The notes under the pieces are model-generated. The model was not told where the DNA came from and did no database searches. It saw only the letters and a program-made list of their open reading frames with translations. Shown piece after piece: positions 1 to 8,600 of a stretch of DNA of 64,000 nucleotides. Position 1 is the stretch's first letter. Every line of letters starts with the position of its first letter. The position numbers were made by a program, and so were the translations under genes. This DNA comes from Arminella tubonensis (GTDB taxonomy: Bacteria; Pseudomonadota; Alphaproteobacteria; Rhizobiales; Rhizobiaceae). The DNA lies in NCBI RefSeq assembly GCF_003240585.1, contig NZ_PCDP01000080.1, positions 1 through 64,000 of the forward strand. Direction: 5' to 3'.

Positions 1-543
1 CTTGGCTTCTTCAACGGTGATGACGCCTTCGTTGCCGACTTTCTGCATGGCTTCAGCGATATAAGCGCCGATTTCTTTTTCGCCGTTTGCAGAGATCGTG
101 CCGACCTGGGCAACTTCTTCAGACGTGTTGATCTTCTTGGCCTTGCTGACGAGGTCCTTGACGACTTCGGCAACAGCGAGGTCGATGCCGCGCTTCAGGT
201 CCATCGGGTTCATGCCGGCGGCAACTGCCTTGGCGCCTTCGCGAACGATCGCCTGGGCGAGAACCGTAGCAGTCGTGGTGCCGTCGCCGGCGATGTCGTT
301 GGTCTTCGAAGCAACTTCGCGGACCATCTGCGCGCCCATGTTTTCGAACTTGTCTTCGAGTTCGATTTCCTTGGCGACGGAAACGCCGTCCTTGGTGATG
401 CGCGGAGCGCCGAAGGACTTGTCGATGATGACGTTACGGCCCTTAGGACCAAGCGTTACCTTGACAGCATCGGCGAGGATGTCGACGCCGCGCAGCATCT
501 TTTCGCGCGCGGTACGGCCAAATTTAATCTCTTTAGCAGCCAT
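1..543 (-). CDS. groEL: 60 kDa chaperonin GroEL (partial, N-terminal part)
   Basis: Encodes the first 181 residues of GroEL, the ATP-dependent folding chamber that works with GroES in the cytosol; the rest lies beyond the left window edge. The start MAAKEIKFGRTAREKML and the ATP-binding segment GDGTTTATVLAQAI (about residues 86-99) are textbook GroEL, as is VTLGPKGRNVIID near residue 29. It lies 66 nt downstream of groES on the same strand and must be co-transcribed with it from the promoter and CIRCE operator near position 1000. Rhizobia usually carry several groEL copies; the CIRCE element marks this one as an HrcA-controlled copy. Family assignment is certain. Confidence 0.98.
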   Translation of the reverse strand, partial: MAAKEIKFGRTAREKMLRGVDILADAVKVTLGPKGRNVIIDKSFGAPRITKDGVSVAKEIELEDKFENMGAQMVREVASKTNDIAGDGTTTATVLAQAIVREGAKAVAAGMNPMDLKRGIDLAVAEVVKDLVSKAKKINTSEEVAQVGTISANGEKEIGAYIAEAMQKVGNEGVITVEEAK

Positions 544-609
544 GTGAGAAAACTCCCGGGCTCATTGCCCATTGGTTGTCATGAATTTGGGTGAGGGTGT
601 ACGGCTGGA

Positions 610-906
610 TCAGCCGATAACGCCCATGATGTCGGCTTCCTTCATGATGAGAAGGTCTTCGCCGTCGAGCTTGACTTCGGTGCCCGACCACTTGCCGAAC
701 AGAATACGGTCGCCAGCCTTGACATCCAGCGGAATAACCTTGCCGCTATCGTCGCGAGCGCCGGTGCCGACAGCAACGATTTCGCCTTCCTGCGGCTTTT
801 CCTTGGCGGTATCAGGAATGATGATGCCACCCTTGGTCTTTGCTTCAGACTCGACGCGACGTACGACGACGCGGTCGTGGAGCGGACGGAAGTTGGTGCT
901 TGCCAT
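610..906 (-). CDS. groES: 10 kDa co-chaperonin GroES
   Basis: A 98-residue GroES, the heptameric lid of the GroEL chamber. It begins MASTNFRPLHDRVVVRRVES and contains the mobile-loop region KTKGGIIIPDTAKEKPQEG (about 24-42) that contacts GroEL. Length equals the family norm. The ATG is preceded by GAGGGA at a good spacing (minus strand). It is the first gene of the groES-groEL operon, and its leader carries the CIRCE operator about 60 nt upstream of the start codon. Confidence 0.98.
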   Translation of the reverse strand: MASTNFRPLHDRVVVRRVESEAKTKGGIIIPDTAKEKPQEGEIVAVGTGARDDSGKVIPLDVKAGDRILFGKWSGTEVKLDGEDLLIMKEADIMGVIG

Positions 907-965
907 TGTCTAATCCCTCGATCAAATGACATTCACGGATCGACGCGGATCCGTATGGGGTGATG

Positions 966-992
966 TTAGCACTCAGCCTCGGCGAGTGCTAG
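966..992. promoter_or_regulatory. CIRCE operator (HrcA binding site)
   Basis: TTAGCACTC, a 9-nt spacer, then GAGTGCTAG: a CIRCE inverted repeat with one mismatch in the last base of the right arm. CIRCE is the site for the heat-shock repressor HrcA. It sits at the predicted transcription start of groES, where bound repressor would block the promoter. Confidence 0.95.
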
Positions 993-999
993 CGGCCTG

Positions 1000-1028
1000 C
1001 ATTTAGGGATGGGCAAGGGCTGAGTCAA
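1000..1028 (-). promoter_or_regulatory. Predicted housekeeping promoter of groES-groEL
   Basis: On the minus strand TTGACT (1023-1028), a 17-nt spacer and TAAATG (1000-1005) form a -35/-10 pair. A start about 7 nt further on would fall at the edge of the CIRCE repeat (992), the usual geometry for HrcA control. Predicted from sequence only. Confidence 0.65.
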
Positions 1029-1220
1029 GAAACCTATCGCGAAATTTTGTGCCGGAATTATGAAGGTTGCGGGTATACGGCATTTCGCCGGGGCCCGAGC
1101 GTGGAAATAACCTGATGTGGCACACCCCCGGATCAGCAAAAACCTCCATCGCCGCTCTTGTAATATGGCGGCCGGTTTGCGATGTGACCCACAACGTCTT
1201 TTGACCGGAACGGGGTATGA

Positions 1221-2069
1221 ATGGGCAAGCGCATCGACAGTTTTCGCGAGATCAGCAAGGACTACGACGTCGTGCTCTGCGATGTCTGGGGCGTGGTGCA
1301 CAACGGCGTCGTCGCCTACGATGAAGCCGCCTCCGCCCTGGAACAGGCGCGCGGCGACGGCCTGACCGTCGTTCTTATCACCAATTCGCCTCGTCCATCG
1401 CCAGCCGTCATCGATCAGCTGCGCACGATCGGGGTTTCGGACGCCGCCTACGACCGTATCGTCACCTCGGGCGACGTCACGCGCGACCTGATCGCGGTGG
1501 GACCGAAGAAAATCTTTCTGCTCGGCCCGGATCGTGACATGACGCTCTTCGACGGCCTCGGCACCGAGCGTGTGGGGGAGAACGAGGCGGAGGTCATCGT
1601 CTGCACCGGCTTTTTCGACGACGAGACCGAGACGCCTGACGACTACCGCGACATGCTCACTGCATTTTCCGCCCGTAAGATCCCGATGATCTGCGCCAAT
1701 CCGGATCTCGTGGTCGAGCGTGGTCACCGCATGATCCCTTGCGCCGGCGCCATGGCCGCGCTTTACCGGCGCCTCGGCGGCGAGACTTCGATCGCCGGCA
1801 AGCCGCATACACCGATTTATGACGCTGCTATCGCGGCCGCTCGCAAGCAGCGCGGCGAAGTCGCCCTTGATCGCGTCATTGCCATCGGCGACGGCATGCC
1901 GACCGACGTGCGAGGCGCTCTCGATTACGGCCTCGACCTGCTTTATATCAGCCACGGCATCCACGCCGGCGAATATGTCGTCGACGGCAACACCGACGAG
2001 ACGGCGCTGAGCGCATTTCTCCAGCGCGAACAGGCCTCGCCCAAGTGGTGGATGCCGCGCCTTGTCTGA
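1221..2069 (+). CDS. HAD-superfamily class IIA hydrolase (TIGR01459-like)
   Basis: A 282-residue cytosolic phosphatase-like protein of the NagD/class IIA branch of the HAD superfamily. The nucleophile motif is CDVWGVVHNG (about 20-29), where the usual second Asp of DxD is Trp, a hallmark of this subfamily. Motif II lies in VVLITNSPRPS, and the metal-binding end motif is GDGMPTDVRGA (about 222). The substrate is unknown. It lies 15 nt upstream of ribF, so the two are probably co-transcribed; that neighbourship hints at, but does not prove, a role in cofactor or nucleotide phosphate removal. Confidence 0.88.
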   Translation: MGKRIDSFREISKDYDVVLCDVWGVVHNGVVAYDEAASALEQARGDGLTVVLITNSPRPSPAVIDQLRTIGVSDAAYDRIVTSGDVTRDLIAVGPKKIFLLGPDRDMTLFDGLGTERVGENEAEVIVCTGFFDDETETPDDYRDMLTAFSARKIPMICANPDLVVERGHRMIPCAGAMAALYRRLGGETSIAGKPHTPIYDAAIAAARKQRGEVALDRVIAIGDGMPTDVRGALDYGLDLLYISHGIHAGEYVVDGNTDETALSAFLQREQASPKWWMPRLV

Positions 2070-2084
2070 GGAGATTGCTGATAG

Positions 2085-3065
2085 ATGACTGTTTTCCACC
2101 GCAACGAAACCCGAGAACCGCTGCCCGAGACATTGAAGGGCGGCGTCATCGCCATCGGCAATTTCGACGGCGTCCATCGCGGCCATCAGTCCGTCCTGAG
2201 ACGGGCGCTGGAAATCGCGGAAAGCCGCGGCGTACCGGCACTCGTGCTGACCTTCGAGCCACATCCGCGCACGGTGTTCCGGCCCGATACGCCTGTCTTC
2301 CGCCTGACGCCCGCGCCGTTGAAGGCGCGTATCCTCGAAGCCATCGGCTTCAATGCCGTCATCGAATATCCCTTCGACCGTGAATTCTCGCAGCGTTCCG
2401 CCGATGAATTCGTGCATTCGATCCTGATCGACTGGCTTGGCGCCTCCGAGGTCGTGACTGGTTTCGATTTCCATTTCGGCCACGGTCGCGAAGGCGGCCC
2501 GGCATTCCTGATGAACGCCGGCAGCCACAACGGCTTCGGCGTGACCCTGATCGACGCCTATCGCGATGAGAATACCGAGGTCGTCTCCTCCAGCCGCATC
2601 CGCAGTCTTCTCGTCGACGGCGAGGTGGCCGAGGCTGCCGGTCTCCTCGGCTATCGCTACACGGTCGAGGCTGAAGTCATCGACGGCGAGAAGCTCGGCC
2701 GGTCGCTCGGTTTTCCGACCGCCAACATGCAACTGCCGCCGGAAGCGGAACTAAAGGCCGGCATCTATGCGGTCCGCTTCCGCACCGCCGACGGAAAAAT
2801 CTACGACGCAGTCGCCAGCTACGGCCGCAGGCCAACCGTGACCGAGAACGGTGCGCCTCTGCTCGAGACCTATTTGTTTGATTTCAATGGCAATCTCTAT
2901 GGCCAGACCTGCTCGGTCTCGTTTTTTAGTTATCTCCGGCCGGAGTTGAAATTCGACGGCCTGGAACCACTGATCGCCCAGATGCGCAACGACGAGGCGG
3001 AGGCGAGGGCGCTTCTGTCGGGCGTGCAGCCTATTAGCGAACTCGACCGCATCCTCTGCGCGTAA
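2085..3065 (+). CDS. ribF: Bifunctional riboflavin kinase / FAD synthetase
   Basis: 326 residues, the normal RibF length. The N-terminal FMN adenylyltransferase domain shows AIGNFDGVHRGHQ (about 22-34) and the SSSRIRSLL segment (about 168-176). The C-terminal flavokinase domain shows LGRSLGFPTANM (about 205-216), the riboflavin/ATP-binding signature. It converts riboflavin to FMN and then FAD. It follows the HAD hydrolase with a 15-nt gap on the same strand. Nothing unusual. Confidence 0.97.
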   Translation: MTVFHRNETREPLPETLKGGVIAIGNFDGVHRGHQSVLRRALEIAESRGVPALVLTFEPHPRTVFRPDTPVFRLTPAPLKARILEAIGFNAVIEYPFDREFSQRSADEFVHSILIDWLGASEVVTGFDFHFGHGREGGPAFLMNAGSHNGFGVTLIDAYRDENTEVVSSSRIRSLLVDGEVAEAAGLLGYRYTVEAEVIDGEKLGRSLGFPTANMQLPPEAELKAGIYAVRFRTADGKIYDAVASYGRRPTVTENGAPLLETYLFDFNGNLYGQTCSVSFFSYLRPELKFDGLEPLIAQMRNDEAEARALLSGVQPISELDRILCA

Positions 3066-3196
3066 TGCGGCGGTGCACAATCGAATTGTGTGACTTGTCG
3101 GCAAAAGCGCTTGCGCAGCCGGGCTGAGGCTTTAAGCCTGACGTAGAGTAAGACGCGCGACCGCTGCGTCGAAACTTATCGAAAGGCATGCTCATC

Positions 3197-3394
3197 ATGG
3201 ATAAACGCTTTGGGACGGCGGCTTGCTGGCTGCTGATCATTCCATATATCGGGCTCCTCTGGGTGCCCTTCTACAACAGGCACGACCCCGTACTTCTCGG
3301 ATTTCCGTTCTTCTACTGGTATCAGCTCCTATGGGTACCGATCACCGCAGTCCTCACCTGGATCGCCTATCGGAGCATGAAAAATGACGACTGA
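3197..3394 (+). CDS. DUF3311 small membrane protein
   Basis: A 65-residue protein with two predicted membrane segments (GTAACWLLIIPYIGLLWVPF and the FFYWYQLLWVPITAVLTWIAY region). It matches the DUF3311 family, which is almost always encoded directly ahead of a sodium:solute symporter, as here. I chose the ATG at 3197 because GAAAGG ends 10 nt before it; an in-frame ATG at 3188 lies directly against that ribosome site. Its stop overlaps the start of mctP by 11 nt, indicating translational coupling. The function is probably as an accessory subunit of the permease (inference). Confidence 0.88.
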   Translation: MDKRFGTAACWLLIIPYIGLLWVPFYNRHDPVLLGFPFFYWYQLLWVPITAVLTWIAYRSMKNDD

Positions 3395-4859
3395 GATCAA
3401 CGGCACGGCGCTCGCCGTCTTCATATTCTTCTTCGCGCTCGTAACCGTCTTGGGCTTCATCGCCGCACGCTGGCGCAAGCCGGCAACGCTTGCCCACATC
3501 GACGAATGGGGCCTCGGCGGCCGCAGCTTCGGCACCTGGATCACCTGGTTCCTGGTCGGCGGCGACTTCTACACCGCCTACACAGTCATCGCAGTCCCGG
3601 CGCTGGTCTATGCCGTCGGCGCATACGGGTTCTTCGCGTTGCCCTATACGATCGTCGTCTATCCCTTCGTCTTCATGGTCATGCCGGTTCTCTGGAAACG
3701 CGCGAGAGACAATGGCTATGTGACCGCGGGGGACGTCGTCCATGGCCAATACGGTTCGCGCGGCCTCGAGCTTGCCGTCGCCGTCACCGGCGTCCTCGCC
3801 ACCATGCCCTACATCGCCCTGCAGCTCGTCGGCATGACCGTCGTTCTGAAGGCGCTCGGCCTCCACGGCGAACTGCCGCTCGCCATCGCCTTCATCGTTC
3901 TCGCAGTCTACACATACTCCTCCGGCCTCAGGGCTCCCGCGCTCATCGCCTTCGTCAAGGACATCATGATCTACATCGTGGTGATCGTCGCGGTGGCGGC
4001 AATCCCGATGAAGCTCGGCGGCTACGCCAACGTCTTTGCCGCGGCTGACGCCGATTTCCAGGCAAAGGGCGCCGGCAATCTCCTGCTCGGAGGCAACCAA
4101 TACGTCGCCTATGCAAGCCTCGCGCTCGGCTCGGCTCTCGCAGCCTTCATGTATCCCCACACGCTGACCGGTATCTTTGCCGCAAACAGCGGCACGACGA
4201 TCCGCAAGAACGCGGTGCTGCTCCCGGCCTATACCCTGCTCCTCGGTCTCCTGGCTCTGCTCGGCTACATGGCACATGCCGCCAAGTTGACGGTAGAAAG
4301 CCCGAACGACGTGGTGCCGGCGCTCTTCCAGTCGCTGTTTCCGAGCTGGTTCGTCGGTTTCGCATTCGCGGCGATCGCCATCGGTGCACTGGTGCCGGCA
4401 GCCGTCATGAGCATCGGTGCCGCCAATCTTTTCACGCGTAATTTCTGGAAGGCTTACGTCAACCCTCAGGTGACGGACGCGGGCGAGGCGAAGGTGGCAA
4501 AGATCACGTCCCTGATCGTCAAGATCGGCGCCCTGCTCGTCATCCTCTTCCTGCCGACGCAGTTCGCCCTCGACCTGCAGCTCCTTGGCGGCATCTGGAT
4601 ACTCCAGACGCTTCCGGCTCTGGTCTTCGGGCTGTTCACCAACTGGTTCCGTGCTCCCGGCCTGCTTGCCGGCTGGTTCGTCGGCTTCTTCGGAGGAACA
4701 TACCTTGTCTGGCTGCAGGGCCTGAAGCCGCTCATCGCCATCAGCCTCGGCGGCGCGCCGTTCACCGTCTACATCGGCATCCTGGCTTTGCTCGCCAATA
4801 TCGCGGTGGCGGCGGCGGTGAACCTGGTGACACGGTCCCGCGAGGCGGCGCTGGCTTGA
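3384..4859 (+). CDS. mctP: Monocarboxylate permease MctP (sodium:solute symporter family)
   Basis: 491 residues with about 13 hydrophobic helices. It belongs to the SSS family and looks like rhizobial MctP, the uptake permease for lactate, pyruvate, propionate and alanine-type substrates. Characteristic segments are DEWGLGGRSFGTWITWFL near residue 38, GGDFYTAYTV, and AFMYPHTLTGIFAANSG in mid-protein. In R. leguminosarum mctP is controlled by a two-component system; no such genes are in this window. Translation is coupled to the DUF3311 gene. A hairpin at 4875 probably ends the transcript. Substrate range is inferred from family. Confidence 0.88.
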   Translation: MTTEINGTALAVFIFFFALVTVLGFIAARWRKPATLAHIDEWGLGGRSFGTWITWFLVGGDFYTAYTVIAVPALVYAVGAYGFFALPYTIVVYPFVFMVMPVLWKRARDNGYVTAGDVVHGQYGSRGLELAVAVTGVLATMPYIALQLVGMTVVLKALGLHGELPLAIAFIVLAVYTYSSGLRAPALIAFVKDIMIYIVVIVAVAAIPMKLGGYANVFAAADADFQAKGAGNLLLGGNQYVAYASLALGSALAAFMYPHTLTGIFAANSGTTIRKNAVLLPAYTLLLGLLALLGYMAHAAKLTVESPNDVVPALFQSLFPSWFVGFAFAAIAIGALVPAAVMSIGAANLFTRNFWKAYVNPQVTDAGEAKVAKITSLIVKIGALLVILFLPTQFALDLQLLGGIWILQTLPALVFGLFTNWFRAPGLLAGWFVGFFGGTYLVWLQGLKPLIAISLGGAPFTVYIGILALLANIAVAAAVNLVTRSREAALA

Positions 4860-4874
4860 GGCTTCAATGCTGGA

Positions 4875-4907
4875 GCCGCGGGTTAGTCCCGCGGCACCAG
4901 CAGTTTT
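4875..4907 (+). terminator. Predicted terminator of the DUF3311-mctP unit
   Basis: GCCGCGGG, loop TTAGT, CCCGCGGC (perfect 8-bp stem, 4875-4895), followed after 7 nt by GTTTTT. The stem lies between the convergent mctP and the hicA remnant. Confidence 0.55.
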
Positions 4908-5102
4908 TCAGAGCTTGCCGTCGAAGCCGGCGTCTTTCAAAATCGCGTTAGCGGTATGCCGACTTTGCAGGTTGCGCGGCACCAGCAGCATTTTTTTGGT
5001 CGATGGCGATTGCCATTTCTCGTGAGAACCCTTTGCGTTCTTGAGATATTCAAACCCGAGTTCCGATAACTTTTCACAGACCAGCTTATAACCTTAGGCC
5101 AC
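4908..5102 (-). pseudogene. HicA-family toxin, interrupted by a stop at codon 3
   Basis: Reading the minus strand from a GTG at 5102 gives V-A-stop, then 61 codons of clear HicA (YcfA-fold mRNA interferase) sequence: GYKLVCEKLSELGFEYLKN, then GSHEKW with the family's catalytic His, and MLLVPRNLQSRHTANAIL. The GTG directly follows the TAG of the upstream DUF1902 gene, the usual coupled layout. The TAA at codon 3 leaves no ATG, GTG or TTG start before the core, so the toxin is probably dead; a CTG start at codon 7 cannot be ruled out. A sequencing error at one base would also explain it. Confidence 0.75.
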
Positions 5103-5357
5103 CTACGCCGCCACCGCTGCAAGGGAGGGCCTCTGCCAAAGTATTGCTGGAATGAGATTCTTTAGTGGTGTTTCTGCCAGGTCCGGGAGAGATATATGGT
5201 TCGCAACGATAAGTTCGATTGCGCTATCAAATATGATCTCCTCGAATTCCTCGATATTGCTGGTCTCGATGTGCAGACCTTTAATGTCGCTCTCGGAGTA
5301 AAAGACCTTCGCGTCGTCGTCCCAAAGCGCTCGGACGTAAAAGGTGCGTTTGACCAT
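5103..5357 (-). CDS. DUF1902 protein, HicB-like antitoxin
   Basis: 84 residues, starting MVKRTFYVRALWDDDAKVFY. The fold pattern (partial RNase-H-like strand, then SDIKGLHIETSNIEEFEEII) is that of DUF1902, small HicB-related proteins found with HicA toxins. It lies directly upstream of the hicA remnant, stop and start adjacent, on the same strand. Start taken at the ATG at 5357; a TTG at 5363 is in frame. If the toxin is inactive this is an orphan antitoxin. Low-GC codons (AATTCCTCGATATT and similar) differ from the flanking genes, consistent with acquisition by transfer. Confidence 0.8.
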   Translation of the reverse strand: MVKRTFYVRALWDDDAKVFYSESDIKGLHIETSNIEEFEEIIFDSAIELIVANHISLPDLAETPLKNLIPAILWQRPSLAAVAA

Positions 5358-5547
5358 GTTCAAAGTTCCGTTGCAAAACCCGGCGCTCGAAAGACGCCCC
5401 CACCAATATATATCATCGGGACCGCTTCACAATGTCCGAGTACGAGACTGAGTGCTGCCAAATTCCCCTTCCTTTTCACCCAAAAAACGCTTATGAACCG
5501 CCGGCGATGACCCAATTTCGGCTGTCTATAGCGATACGAATTATTGG

Positions 5548-5592
5548 CCCGGCCTTCTGAGCGCAGTGAGCTGCTGGAAGGTCCGGGTTTTT
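5548..5592 (+). promoter_or_regulatory. Hairpin with U-run in the ileS leader (possible attenuator or terminator)
   Basis: CCCGGCCTTC and GAAGGTCCGGG pair with one bulged base around an 18-nt loop, followed by GGGTTTTT. It lies 86 nt before the ileS start, in the 320-nt stretch 5358-5677 that otherwise holds no gene. It has the form of an intrinsic terminator on the plus strand. Whether it attenuates ileS or is a dispersed repeat is not decidable here. Confidence 0.4.
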
Positions 5593-5677
5593 GGCGCTTG
5601 CATGAAGCGCCGCTCCGCCACCGAAAATTCCCGATTGGATGCGCCCGCCTGGGCCGCAAGAGACGATTGTCAGCACA

Positions 5678-8600
5678 ATGACCGACACTGCCGAAAAGAT
5701 CGACTATTCGAAGACGCTTTACCTGCCCGAAACCGAATTTCCGATGCGCGCCGGCTTGCCGCAGAAGGAACCGGAAATGGTTGCCCGCTGGCAGCAGATG
5801 GGCCTCTACAAGAAGCTCCGCGCTTCCGCCGCCGGGCGCGAGAAATTCGTGCTGCATGACGGCCCTCCCTATGCCAACGGCAACATCCATATCGGCCACG
5901 CGCTCAATAAGATCCTCAAGGACGTCATCAACCGTTCGTTCCAGATGCGAGGCTTCGACGCCAACTACGTTCCCGGCTGGGATTGCCACGGCCTTCCGAT
6001 CGAATGGAAGATCGAGGAAAAATACCGCGAGAAAGGCAAGAACAAGGACGAGGTCCCGGTCAACGAATTCCGTAGGGAATGCCGCGATTTCGCCGCCTCC
6101 TGGATCAAGATCCAGTCCGAGGAGTTCAAGCGCCTGGGCATCGAGGGCGACTTCGACAACCCATACACGACGATGGCCTTCCACGCCGAAGCTCGCATCG
6201 CCGGCGAACTCCTGAAGATCGCCAAATCCGGCCAGCTCTACCGTGGCTCCAAGCCCATCATGTGGTCCGTCGTCGAACGCACGGCGCTGGCGGAGGCTGA
6301 GGTCGAGTATCATGATGTCGAGAGCGACGCGATCTGGGTGAAGTTTCCGGTTGTTGAGGTCAAATACGACCGATATCCGCTTCCCGAGCAAACCTTCAAC
6401 TATGACGAAATCAGTGAAGGCGATGTCCGCCGTCGTGTTGATGAGGACGTGGCCGGCCAAGCACTAGTCGGCGCCTCCGTCGTCATCTGGACGACCACCC
6501 CCTGGACCATCCCGGGCAACCGCGCGATCGCCTATTCGTCGCGTGTGTCCTATGGCCTCTACGAAGTCACCGCGGCTGAAAATGATTTCGGCCCGCGCCC
6601 CGGCGAAAAATTGATCTTTGCCGACAAGCTTGCCGAGGAATGCTTTGCCAAGGCCAAGCTGGAATTCAAGCGCCGTCGCGACGTCACGGAGGAGCAGCTC
6701 GCAGCCATCACCTGCGCCCACCCGCTGGCCTCGCTCGGCTATGACTTCAAAGTTCCGCTCCTCGACGGCGACCACGTCACCGACGATGCCGGCACCGGTT
6801 TTGTCCACACGGCTCCCGGCCACGGCCGCGAGGACTTTGACGCGTGGACAGCGGAGGCCCGCAATCTCGAAGCCCGCGGCATCTCTTCGAAAATCCCCTT
6901 CACCGTCGACGACGCCGGTTTCTACACCCTTGACGCCCCCGGCTTCGGCCCGGATCGCGCCGAAGGCGCTGGCCGCGTCATGGACGACAACGGCAAGAAG
7001 GGCAACGCCAATGACCTCGTCATCAAGGCGCTGATCGCGACCAACACGCTCTTCGCCCGCGGCAGGCTGAAGCATTCCTATCCGCATTCCTGGCGCTCGA
7101 AGAAGCCGGTCATCTTCCGCAACACGCCGCAATGGTTCGTCTATATGGACAAGGACCTCGGGGTTGCGGCGATCTCCCCCCTTGTGGGGGAGATGTCACC
7201 GAAGGTGACAGAGGGGGGTAATCCCTCCGCAAATTCCGTGCCCGCGATGCCCCCCTCTGTCGGCCGGGCCGACATCTCCCCCACAGGTGGGGAGATCAAC
7301 CCGGGGCGTCCAGACACCCTCCGCAATCGCGCCCTGAGCGCCATCGACGAAACCCGCTTCGTCCCCGCCGCCGGGCAGAACCGCCTGCGCGCCATGATCG
7401 AGCAGCGCCCGGACTGGGTACTCTCGCGCCAGCGCGCCTGGGGCGTGCCGATCGCCATCTTTGCCGACGAGCACGGCAAGGTGCTGATCGACGACGCCGT
7501 CAACGCCCGCATCCTGGAAGCCTTCGAAAAGGAAGGCGCCGACGCCTGGTTTGCCGAAGGCGCCAAGCAGCGCTTCCTCGGCAATGACCACGACCATGCC
7601 AAGTGGAAGCAGGTCATGGACATCCTCGACGTCTGGTTCGACTCGGGCTCGACCCATACCTTCACGCTGGAAGACCGGCCGGACCTGAAATGGCCTGCCG
7701 ACGTCTATCTTGAAGGCTCCGACCAGCATCGCGGCTGGTTCCACTCGTCGCTGCTCGAAAGCTGCGCGACGCGCGGCCGTGCGCCCTACAACGCCGTCGT
7801 CACCCATGGCTTCACCATGGATGAGAAGGGCGAGAAGATGTCGAAGTCGAAGGGCAACGTCGTCGCTCCACAGGACGTCATGAAGGATGCCGGCGCCGAT
7901 ATCCTGCGCCTCTGGGTCATGACCACGGACTATTGGGAAGACCAGCGGCTTGGCAAGGCGATCATCCAGACCAATATCGATGCCTACCGCAAGCTCCGCA
8001 ACACCATCCGCTGGATGCTGGGCACGCTGGCACACGACACCGGCGAGGTCATCGCCCTTGCCGACATGCCGGAGATGGAGCAGCTGATGCTGCACCGGCT
8101 GTCCGAACTCGACCAGATCGTGCGCGAAGGCTATGACGCCTTTGAATTCAAGAAGATCGCCCGTGCGCTCATCGATTTCTCCAATGTCGAGCTTTCGGCG
8201 TTCTATTTCGATGTGCGCAAGGACGCGCTCTATTGCGATGCGCCTTCGAGCCTGCGCCGCCGCGCAAGCCTTGCCGTCATCCGCCAGATCTTCGATTGCA
8301 TGGTGACCTGGCTGGCGCCGATGCTGCCTTTCACATCGGAGGAAGCCTGGCTGTCGCGCAATCCATCCGCCATCTCGGTGCATCTCGAACAGTTCCCCGC
8401 CGTCTCGGCAGAGTGGAAAAACGAGGCACTGGCCGAGAAATGGCGGAAGATTCGCGAAGTCCGCAAGGTGGTGACCGGCGCGCTTGAAATCGAGCGCAAG
8501 GACAAGCGCATCGGTTCGTCGCTCGAGGCAGCACCCGTGGTATATGTCGCCGATCCCGAATTGCTGAAGGCGCTGGAAGGCGAGGATTTCTCGGAAATCT

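Noticed and set aside
966..2732. A 588-codon open frame on the minus strand opposite the HAD hydrolase and ribF
   Set aside because: It is antisense to two well-supported genes, has no homology, and arises from GC-rich codon bias.
7171..7297. The ileS repeat as a transcription terminator or CRISPR-like unit
   Set aside because: It has no T-run, is inside a continuous reading frame, and there are only two inverted arms rather than regularly spaced direct repeats.
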